Below are positions 54,954 through 64,000 of a DNA stretch of 64,000 nucleotides, one piece after another. Each line of letters opens with the position of its first letter. Positions within the stretch are counted from its first letter, which is position 1. Both the position numbers and the translations under genes were made by a program. The stretch covers positions 49,764,199 to 49,828,198 of the forward strand of contig OW028576.1 in assembly GCA_932294295.1 (NCBI GenBank). Reading direction: 5' to 3'. A model generated the notes under the pieces. That model had not been told where the DNA came from and ran no database searches. It was given only the letters and a program-made list of their open reading frames with translations. This DNA comes from Alitta virens (taxonomy: Eukaryota > Annelida > Polychaeta > Phyllodocida > Nereididae).

Positions 54954-56239
54954 ATGGCTAACCAAGAACTCGAAGGTAAGTGTTTTACATAATAGAGGGT
55001 ATAATTGCCCATATGTACACTTTATAGTGAACATAGCATCCATGATCATGCTGCAATCTCCAATGTATTATAATCTGCTGAATCAGGGGCAGATTCAGGA
55101 AAATAAGGGGAGGGCTGAAACTCCACGAATTATTTCTGGTAAATGGAGCAATTGAGCAACTTAATATTTATATATATATGAATAAAAGTGACATGTTTAT
55201 GATTAGTTTATTATAATAACATTGTTGACATGTGTGCCACTTCATCTTATTCTTATTATATTGTGCATGTCTTTTTAATACAGTAATATTAACTTAATTT
55301 TTGTCATTTTCTTTTACAGATTGGTTGGAAGTGCTTAAAACTGGGCTCATGGAATTATTCCAAGATGATTTTATGAATGTCAGCTCGCAAGGAAAGGATG
55401 AAGTACGACTTTTGTTAAATAGCATTGAAAAACACCAACCTCAAAATATCCAGTGCGGAAAACGCCTAGTAACTGCTATTCACAGTATTGCCTTCGATGC
55501 GAACCAAAAACCTACAAACGCCGTCTTGAATAACATGTGCGCTTCTTTCCAAAGAACCGTAGCAAGTCGAGAATTTGCAGCTGACTTAAGGGAATTATCG
55601 GATGCCTGTGGCTTGCACATGCAGAAAATAAACTTCATAGCTTGGTTACTGATGGAAAGCCTTTTAAAAATCACTCTAAGAAAGAGGAAGTCAGCTCATA
55701 TCATAGAACCAAACTTTGAGGACATAAATATTTCACAAATCAGCAACAGTGAAATGCAAGTCATTCGCTATGTAGCAGGTTACATAGTGAGAAAAACAAG
55801 AAAACAGGATCAAAGCATTGCATATGTGTGTGATAATTTGGTAGAAGATGACGATGCTGAGGAGAGAAATACTTTTTTGGAGTACACCCATGCAATGGTC
55901 GATGCCCTTGACAGAGGTGCCTTGATCAGAGTGACTGACCGCTTTTTCTTGTTTCTAGTAGGATTGGAAAAAATTGCTAAAGAAATTATGAAAACCCCAT
56001 GTAAAGACATGGACAGAAAGACGTTTGAGGTGTTGATCACCTCTCCCCGGATCATCAGCCTGTGGGATAAAGTGATATCTGATGAAATTAATCAAGAGGA
56101 CAAGAACAGGACTTTTGATCTTATGATCCGAAATTTTGTCACTCTTAGGATGAAATCCTATGCAAGTGCTCATCAATTTGTCATTGGAAGGAAAGACACG
56201 GCCAAGAAGCATAAAAGTCTGAGACATCACTTAGAATAA
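54954..56239 (+). CDS. P-element accessory protein, 313 aa (two exons)
   Basis: Exon 1 54954-54975 (MANQELE) and exon 2 55320-56239 join at GT-AG in phase 1 into 313 codons and a stop. The start is the first ATG after the GC-rich end of the element. The product is mostly helical. About residues 150-165 read MQVIRYVAGYIVRK, a motif found in the distal C-terminal part of some P/THAP9-like transposases, followed by an acidic patch (EDDDAEE) and further helices. No RNase H residues or zinc ligands. Inferred role: a detached C-terminal or accessory domain that works with the transposase encoded head-on from the other end. It could instead be a host-derived passenger. AATAAA overlaps the stop region. 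Confidence 0.8.
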
Positions 56240-56858
56240 ACCATAAGTCTCATAACAAATATAATAACTTTTCTTTCTGACCATTTTATTGACAATCTGT
56301 GTGCTGTACCCATGAATATGTGACCATTATATTAAAATGTCAAATTCTATGTCAATCAAACTCGTCAATGTAGAAAAAGTGTCACATTAAAAATTAATTT
56401 TCACAATAAGTTGTTCAAGATTATTAGTTCATGATTTCATTCAACATGGAGAATAATCAAAATTATGAGAAAATTATGAATAACACATAATGTGAATATA
56501 CTTAGTTAGTTATGATATGGAGACATACTGCTCTTAATTTTTCAGACTGTTTTTCTATATATTAAAGCTCAGGAACTGAGATTTCAGATTAACCATGCAG
56601 ACAGTACAATATTTTTGATTAACAAAATAGAATTGGAACAGAGCAATATCTTTGCTCAATAAAATGCAATATTTGCACAAAAGTTCCATAGAAACACTTA
56701 ATACATTGTTCATTTAAAAACCATATCATAGTCGTATCATATCAATGTATGTAATGTAGCCACATATAATATATATTTGAATAAAACCGTTCCTAACAGA
56801 CTTGATATTTTAGAAGAAAAGTTGATTAATTTGTAGTACACTTGTGCAGTCAAGGTGA
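56240..56858. other. gap between the convergent transposon genes
   Basis: AT-rich 3' ends of both genes, with several AATAAA-like signals on both strands. No further coding sequence. Confidence 0.5.
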
Positions 56859-59800
56859 TCACCTCCTCTGCATTGGTGTGGACATAACCTCAATTTTGTC
56901 TTCAGGCATGGTATTGCCATGTACAGTAGTACGTATGGCAGAGGATCCAGTGGCCATAAGTGTCAGAAAATTGTAGCCAAAGCGTCGAACATCAGGATTC
57001 TCAACAGCTCCTCCAAGACTTCTCTGTTTTGAAAAATACTGTTCGAGAGGATCCTGATTAAACTTCGCACTCAGAACATATTGGACACCTTCCTCTTCCA
57101 AGAGTTCTTGCGTGACATGGACGAAGGATTTTACTGAAAATATAATAAAGTACTGTGTCAGTTGTAACATCCGCAAATAGTAAAGGTTATTTAAAGCACC
57201 TGAAGGATTTCTAATGTGAACTATATAATTAATACATCACTGTTGGCCTACCTGTTATCCGTAAACCCTCCATGGTTTCTTTGCTCAAGCATAATCTTGT
57301 CTGTTCCCTTTTGGTTGTGTGGGGTTTAGCTTTGCTTTGCTGCTCCCAATCGTTAAGAAACCCGAGAAAGTCATCCATGAGCCACTGCAATGATCAATAT
57401 ATACCATGAAAAACTATAATACAAATGTTATCACCACCACTATTAAATACAGAGTGGTCACATAGTTTTATACACAACAAAATTATCTAAATAAAGTAAA
57501 AAGTTATGTTTCCCATAATTGTAGTTCTCAACAGAATATTTAACTCCGATAAATAAACTAGCCCTCAAAACTATCCTAGTTGCATTATAAAGTGGGCATT
57601 CATATTACAAAGTATAAAGCTGTTCAATTATACCTGTAAACGCCAGTCATGCTTGTCTTTGTAAGGTGCTAGTTCTGGCTTCCTGGTTATCACATCCTGC
57701 CCTTGCCTTCGGACATTTAGGCAATCAAAAAACCTGTCCATCATGCTGATGAATAACTGGGTAGACTTGGTTACTTCACAGAGTTCTGGGTTTAGGGCAA
57801 AGGCTGTTTTCACACTTTTGCTGAGAACCTGTAACAAGAAGTAAAAATAAGTCTGACAAAAAAAACTTCAGTGACAAAAATTAAAAATATATTCACAAAG
57901 CTCAAAATTTATAACCTGTGTAGCAAGTTTCACTTTCATCCTAAGTGATGGTGTGAGATCCACATGTTCACGTTTGATTTTGTTCAGAGGTTGAAGAATA
58001 GGCACGTTCTGTGCAGAACCCTCGCCTCTTTGCATTTCTGGATGACAATCCTCGACAAGTTTTCTCAACTGTTTCCAGGAAATTGGCTTGTTGTTGTACT
58101 GAAATTGAAATTACCATTCAAATTATTCTCACAAATATAAAGCATAAGTGGCATATACTTTAATTTTCCCAATTTATAAAGACTGTGTCATCAATTACTG
58201 CTTACCTCAAGATTTTTGGAGTTACTGTTCCACTCCGAATTTTCCCAATTATTCCTTGTGGTTTTAATCAGATGGGGAACATCACAGATGAAATAAAGTT
58301 TTTCCCCATCTCGAGTTGGGTGAGGGGCATAGTAAGTGACATCTTCACCCATGTTGTGCAAACGAAAGAATTTTCGATTGGCGCTCGCACCATCACATGT
58401 CATTGCACGCACATGAAATCCTGCTTCCTCCAGGAACAGAACAGCTTTCCAGGCAGTGAAGTACATTTGATGGGCGGTGTAACCAGTTGAAGGAAAATAG
58501 GCGAATACCTGGTTAAGATTCATGAAAAGTCCTCGAACCATAAAGCATAATATTTGTGTGGACAAAGGCTGCTCCCCTCCTTCTTGGCTCAACTGTGCAA
58601 TTTCATTATTTATGTCCCCCATATCCATCCACCCCAACAATTCTTCTGTTTCGGCAGAGTATACAAGTCCTTGACGAATGTGAATTTCGTCGAAGACCAG
58701 AACGACATTTTTCTGGAAATCTTCCAGGGTGCCCAATTTGCAATCCTCGATTATCCGTTCTATTATTTTAGGATGGAATCCTGATTGAGGTGATGTAAAA
58801 TAAGTGTAGTCTCTCAGAGTTTTGGTGCTGGGCAGCGTTAAAACACCAGACTCAGTGAGGCTCCGGTATGCACTGGCACTTTTAGCATGAAGTGCTATAC
58901 AAAGGCGGATTACAGCTGGATGCCAACGATAGCCTTGCTTTGAGCGTTTTAAGCATTGGTCTTGTTGGTCCCAAAAAATCTGCTGTAGACTTCCTTCCTG
59001 AAGTTTATCCCGATTTTCTAAAATTATTTGTTTGAAGTCTTTATGCAGATCTTTTGGAATTTCAACTGAATCTCTTTGAACAACTGTCTGCAGAATTTGT
59101 TCAGCTGACTTCAGTTGTCGTTTCAAACTCCTACGATCTTCCTGGACTTGCTTCAATTTCTGCCATAATTTATCCTTGTCCAGCAGATCATGGCGGGCAT
59201 GACTCTCTGGATGCATTTCCTGCAACACAGAACAAAAACAGGTAATGAACATCGCACAATGTAAAAAGGATTTCCCACAAATTTCATTTTCTCTTTTTGT
59301 TAATATTCTTATATTGTCAATATTCTTGACTAGTTGTGCATGAAGCTTCATTGTTCAAAATCACTACTTATATCCAGAGCACTAGTTCATTATCCCTATA
59401 ACAGAAAGATTTTCACGAATTATACCTGCTTTCCTTTAGCTTCTCTGCTTCGTATGCTCCGCAAAACACTTCTATAACGTGTACAGGTTGTACATCTTTC
59501 TGCATCCGCTTCCATTAAATCGACAAATCCCATGCAACTGACATGTCGAATAGTATCAACACCGTCTTCCCTTGCAACTTCAGCATAGTCCTTGTTTGCA
59601 TCACGGAAAACAGTCACAATTTCATATTTTTTCCTTCTTGACTGAATTACGTCTTCAAATCCGAGATTTCCAGGACACACAGTCCAACTTGACATAATGT
59701 TCAAAACTTTCTGTACATCTGCTGTATGGAAAGTTTTGCAGTGATGCTGGGTGACATCTCTGCAGCCAACAACAAGCTTTTCTACCCCAAGCTTGGTGAA

Positions 59801-61273
59801 AATTGCGTAACACATAATGTATGTGCCATTTCTGTTCAGCTTAGTTAAACTCACTGACTCAGGTAGATGTGAAATTACATAGCCAGCATCCTGTCCAATC
59901 TTAGCCACATCCTTCAGATCGGTCGGCTTCTCACACACTTGACATTGTTGTGATATGTGTTCCTGGAACTGGGCGAATTCAATAGACAGTCTTGGATTCC
60001 TCTTTGCCTTTTTGTCAGACCTGAAAATGCAGAAGACCATATTTTAGTGACATTACATAGGTAAGGCTAATTCTAATGGTTGTCTTACAAAGACGGAAAT
60101 AATGCCAGTATATAGAGCATTCATTATTTGTTATTACAGTAGTCATGTCTAACACTCGCAAGATATTGTCAATAATGTTCTATCGAACTTGTGGTTCCGG
60201 AATAATGCAAGGAGTATTTAATACATAAGGTGCATGTATCTATTAAGACTGAAAGAAAAGTCCATACTTGTACTTCTGAAGCTTTAATCTGCAACTTGAA
60301 CAGATCCCAGGAGGATGAATATCAGGTCTGTCAGATGTGACATCAATTTCACATGCTCTTTCAATAATCTTGGAGTATTTTTCTTTTCCTTGTGGGGGAT
60401 CAGAGTCTTTTCCTGAGCTGCCACACAATCTACATAACTTCTTCAGTCTCAGTAAATGAAAAGCATCTCCTGAAATAAAAAAAAGTTATTATTAGTATTA
60501 ACCTTATAACACAATATTTGTTTGGCAAAATTCTTTAACTTTGGAACTTTTTCTTCTTTTTCTTATAACAATACAATTTCCACAGTCCCTTCAAACACAA
60601 ACAGATTGTAACATTCGTGCCACAACATTTGACTAATGTTGTTACAATATTAGATTGTGCAGCAGCAGATTAAGGGGTTAAACCCCCCCCCCCCCCCGAT
60701 CTAGTACATTTTAATTAAGAATATTAATTGTAAACCGTAAACAAATGCATACATATTATTGCAAAATACAATAAAATTAGGCAGAAGCTTTTTTTAATTA
60801 ACAATAATATAATGTATAATGATCTGGCTATAGTCTAGTTTAGAAAATGAGTACTGCATTTTTTTTTTATTGTGTTATCTTTATCAGCTCTGTTATTGAT
60901 GATACTAGGCCACAAATTAAATTTTTGACTGTGTACGACAAAAATTTTAAAAATGTAAACAATGCTCTTTAAAAGAAACAAATTTATCTTACTATACTGT
61001 GACTCAGAGCTGTCCAAATATCTCAAAAAACACCCTGACAAGTGAAGTTGCTTATGAATCAGTGCAAAATAACATATCAGTGCATGAATTATTTTGATAA
61101 CTTTGAAGAGGTTTTTTTTTGTGTCTGAGGTTGTCTGAGTGAAATGTAGGTCACACCATTGCAAAGCTATGGATGTCCACTTTCATCAGGTGAGATCGAC
61201 ACATGGAGCATTTTGGAGGCTTTTGACTTATGACAAATTGTTTACAGACATCAAACTCACCTGATTCATCCAT
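56859..61273 (-). CDS. P-element-like transposase, 869 aa (eight exons)
   Basis: Exons on the minus strand: 61273-61261, 60469-60268, 60020-59426, 59219-58206, 58098-57916, 57828-57634, 57384-57252, 57133-56859. All are GT-AG and total 870 codons with the stop. Domains: N-terminal C17-x2-C20 ... C61-x2-C64 zinc-binding module (no THAP domain), a second Cys-rich region (CQVC, CTTC), a coiled coil at about 277-315, then an RNase H-like P-transposase domain with VFDEIHIRQG (D447), TCDGASAN (D546) and, near the C-terminus, SAKFNQDPLEQYF (D806, E809). These match the Asp, Asp, Asp/Glu catalytic set of Drosophila P transposase (D230, D303, D528/E531, from memory). It cuts the element's ends and joins them to target DNA in the nucleus. 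No break was found, so the gene looks functional. Confidence 0.9.
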
Positions 61274-61630
61274 TGTTGATATTACTTCGTCCCCAGTATC
61301 TTTATTTCTGGTCGTATTTTTACAGGAAAAAGTTCTTCAAACTGAGAATTTAAAGCTCTAACACATGTGCTGCACGTCTCGTCAAAACCGGATGTTGTTC
61401 TGCGCGAAGACGCATCTCCGTGACTGGAGAGTTACAAGCGATGCAGCGGGAAGTTTGAAAACCCTTGAAACTGGGCTGATCCCCGGCGCAGCGCTGATTC
61501 GAATGAAAGGAGGCCGCCCGCCATAAATCCCCTCGTTAAAACCTCGTTTGCGGCGCGAATTTCAAAGCTACAGCACTGCCAAATCTCCCCAAAACCCATT
61601 TTGATAATAAAATATTTTTAGTGTTTATTA

Positions 61631-61660
61631 AGTGTCTTCTCCTTCTCTAGTGACTCCATG
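61631..61660 (-). repeat. right terminal inverted repeat
   Basis: Partner of 54648-54677, followed by the GTCTGAC duplication at 61661-61667. Confidence 0.9.
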
Positions 61661-62190
61661 GTCTGACTATTGAGGGCCATGCAGCAGTCTTCATATTTTT
61701 TTGTGCACACGGTTTTACAGCCTTCCTTCCTACCTAAATATATACTTTTTTTTACGGACAAATAATGTGTGTGCACACTATTGCTAACCTTGACATGCTG
61801 CTATCCTTCCAAAATCATAATTTCTAAAATTTTTAATGTTATTACTGAATGACTTGGTCATCGCTAATAAAAACCTAATTACTCATTTTCAATGATGTGA
61901 AATGGTGAACCTGGCGGCCACGCCCCCACCTGTCAATCAAATATGATCATTTCTGCAAAAGTCTTTCTATGCAATCAGCTGGCTGTAGTGACAAGGGCAC
62001 AGCTTATATGCCCCCCCCCCCCATTTAACTTCCAAACACCCTTAACATGAGTGTATAGTACTTGGCTGAAAGACACATTGCTGCCCCCCCGTAGTTATTG
62101 TTTCTATATTGCACTGCACATGGTCACTTTCTTTTCTTTTCTGATCATAGGCCTAATATATTATAATTTCAAAACATGTCTATTTTGTAG
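61661..62190. other. no gene seen
   Basis: Flank of the P-like element, with a poly-C run at about 62011-62022. 61880-62030 is unassigned. Confidence 0.45.
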
Positions 62191-62783
62191 GTAATTATCG
62201 TCCATGCTGTTTTGGTATAACGTTTTTTGTGGTTGCTATCATTTCTAAATGAAATCCACTATATGACTGAACTGATATCCTTCCGTAAATGTGTGATTAT
62301 TATTAATAAATATGAGAATGGCATGTGATCTGTCAAATGCAAACGCCTGCTAAACTTTCCAGACATTGTTTATGTCTAGGCCATAATTTCTTTGCTACTT
62401 TGTTCAGTAACACTCAATTTTGTTACTATGTAGATTTAAAATAAAATAGTGTTACAAAACCTGTCAATCACGAACATAATATTCCACTCAACAACTTTTT
62501 TTTTTTACTAGTGTTATTAGATGTAGTGTGGTCTTTAAGCTAGAGATCCAACTGTATTATTACGCTGGCACAATGACAAAAAAACTCAGAGTGAAGGCAT
62601 ATGCAAACATTTTGCGGCAGTGTATAGAATGGATATCTATCTACTTATCTATCTATCTATCGCAACGTTGCAAAATCGGCGGAAAATCGCGCAGTGTGAA
62701 AGGTCAAGCAACTGTGCGACAGATCGGTGCAAAGATCGCCAGCCCCGTGTCGCCTGACAAAATCGCGTAGTGTGAGCCTGACT
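62190..62783 (-). mobile_element. right arm of a foldback element
   Basis: Inverted relative to 51412-52030. The end agtcaggctcacactacgcg (minus) parallels agccggcctcacactttgcg, and TAA follows at 62784-62786 as it precedes 51412. A (TATC)n run lies at 62638-62662. Confidence 0.55.
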
Positions 62784-62866
62784 TAATTAGAGTTGCAAAG
62801 TAACAGAGAGATATTGAAGCAATGAGGGAGTTCTGATTAAACTTGACAAAAACATTTTTGGCGGGA

Positions 62867-63060
62867 AATGGTGACGTCACTTAGCAACCAGTCTTTCAGT
62901 CTCGTTCTGGTTGTGGTTGCTAGGCAACCTCTTCTGTTCGCTGCAGATTAGTCTGTTACAAATAATGGTGACGTCACTTAGCAACCAGTCTTTCAGTCTC
63001 GTTCTGGTTGTGGTTGCTGGGCAACCTCTTCTGTTCGCTGCAGATTAGTCTGTTACACAA
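62867..63060 (+). promoter_or_regulatory. 97-bp tandem duplication with CRE and X-box
   Basis: Two near-identical copies begin at 62867 and 62964. Each holds a CRE (tgacgtca, 62872-62879 and 62969-62976) and an RFX X-box: gttgctaggcaac at 62916-62928 and gttgctgggcaac at 63013-63025. No adjacent exon was recognised. Confidence 0.6.
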
Positions 63061-64000
63061 ATAACTAAATGAAAAAATTAATTTTGTCATATCAAAAATT
63101 TAAAAAATATTATTTATAATGCTTTTATAATTATATGCTGTCAATGCTGCATTCCCTCAGCAAATGTTTGTATTCATATTTGAAACAATGCATTGTAATG
63201 TGTAATTTGTATTTTGACAATGACAAGGGTCACTCCATGTCAGATCAACCAAATTTCAGGAAGTGGCCCGCATAACCCTCTGAGATTTTTGATTTTATCT
63301 ATATTTTATATATTTAAACCTCATCATATAAGATAATCTATGCAAAATTTGAAAAGTCTGTAACTAATAAGATTTCTGACGTTTTGATAATTTAAAATTC
63401 GAAAAAAATCATTCAAAAGTGATATTTTGAGTCTTTTTCAAGAACTATATTCATCTATGATATTTGCTATATGGCAAGAGACACAACTGCAATTGCTTTT
63501 GTGACAGTGATGTCAATTTCTTATATTATTATGTCAATCCCTACAAATAATATGCGGTCCTAGAGAAAACTATGTTCTGCATAAGAGACCAGGATAAATA
63601 TCAAGCAATTCCAAGATCCACAGCTGTATGCTAAAGGTTCAAAGTATTGATTTTAGTTCATTAAGTTGCCAAACAATTTCTGTAGGACCCCATTTGCCAG
63701 CTCCTCTGAAGTCGTGTCTATGCTGGGGCAAGTAAAGACCCCACCAATGGCATAAACGTGGAATATGGTGTGGCCTCCAAGCCTTATCTCATCATCATGT
63801 TTGCCTCTGGCACATAAAATTGTGTACAACTTTATATTAAAATATGAAAAGCATAAACATTTATAGGGGGCGGCAGCATCCCCCCCCCCCCCAAGCGCCC
63901 ATGAGTTGTTGTGCAATTAGCAATGTATTGTTTTTAATTGTCAAGTTTACATTCTGTGGAATGGGCTGTCAGGGTTTCAAATGTATAACATTTCTAAATG
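63061..64000. other. no gene; SINE tail at about 63740-63800
   Basis: The tail atggtgtggcctccaagcct then atcatcatgtttgcctctgg matches the SINE family. A poly-C run lies at 63881-63893. Confidence 0.5.

Larger units (their letters stand above)
54648..61660. mobile_element. P-element-like DNA transposon, complete (7013 bp)
   Basis: Terminal inverted repeats of 30 bases match perfectly: 54648-54677 (begins catggagtcacta) and 61631-61660. GTCTGAC lies directly outside both ends (54641-54647, 61661-61667). P-superfamily elements usually make 8-bp duplications; here I can support 7. Inside are two convergent intact genes, a transposase on the minus strand and a smaller + strand protein. Both ends are more GC-rich than the middle and presumably hold the two promoters. 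Perfect termini, a perfect duplication and open frames argue for recent insertion. Confidence 0.9.

Noticed and set aside
1..64000. CRISPR arrays or bacterial operons
   Set aside because: The tandem arrays lack unique spacers, and the genes have spliceosomal introns.

Overview
This window is AT-rich, intron-rich eukaryotic DNA dense in transposable elements. tRNA-derived SINEs, LINE relics, LTR and P-element transposons, foldback MITEs and GT-AG introns point to an animal. A P-element-like transposon, a Mab-21/cGAS-type gene and THAP/integrase relics together fit a marine invertebrate, possibly a deuterostome. The species cannot be fixed from the sequence alone.

The main host gene is on the + strand. 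Seven exons (6216-6250, 6392-7546, 11121-11304, 13920-14057, 21513-21544, 21646-22344, 48615-50301) join with matching intron phases into one open frame of 1310 codons with no start or stop in the window. It encodes two related ankyrin-type modules followed by a large exon with helical sequence, ankyrin repeats and a Mab-21/cGAS-like nucleotidyltransferase core. That core keeps the G-S ... E-x-D ... D catalytic signature, and its Ser-to-Glu spacing equals that of human cGAS as I recall it. I read it as a candidate ankyrin-fused cGAS-like receptor (innate immune sensor). The link across the 26-kb intron 22345-48614 is inferred from phase and module parallels. A separate gene starting near 48 kb is the main alternative.

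The introns and flanks are filled with mobile DNA. 1-1414 is an LTR whose start lies off the window. 16090-19093 is a complete but non-autonomous LTR retrotransposon on the minus strand, with ATGT target duplication, primer binding site, polypurine tract and gag-like relics; one of its LTRs carries a SINE with a perfect 14-bp duplication. LINE relics lie at 4310-5070, 14660-15990 and 43279-44730. Two Harbinger-type MITEs (28219-28706, 30094-30730) are flanked by TTA. Other foldback elements lie at 19788-19895, 24618-25718 and 35880-36990. A broken integrase-core gene (37732-38411) and a THAP-domain gene with a stop in place of a zinc-ligand cysteine (39363-40350) lie on the minus strand inside the 26-kb intron.

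The best-preserved mobile element is a 7013-bp P-element-like transposon (54648-61660) with 30-bp perfect terminal inverted repeats and a GTCTGAC duplication. It holds two convergent genes: an eight-exon, 869-residue transposase on the minus strand, intact in every splice site and catalytic acid, and a two-exon, 313-residue + strand protein. It appears recently active. It lies between inverted arms (51412 and 62783) that may be the ends of an older foldback element.
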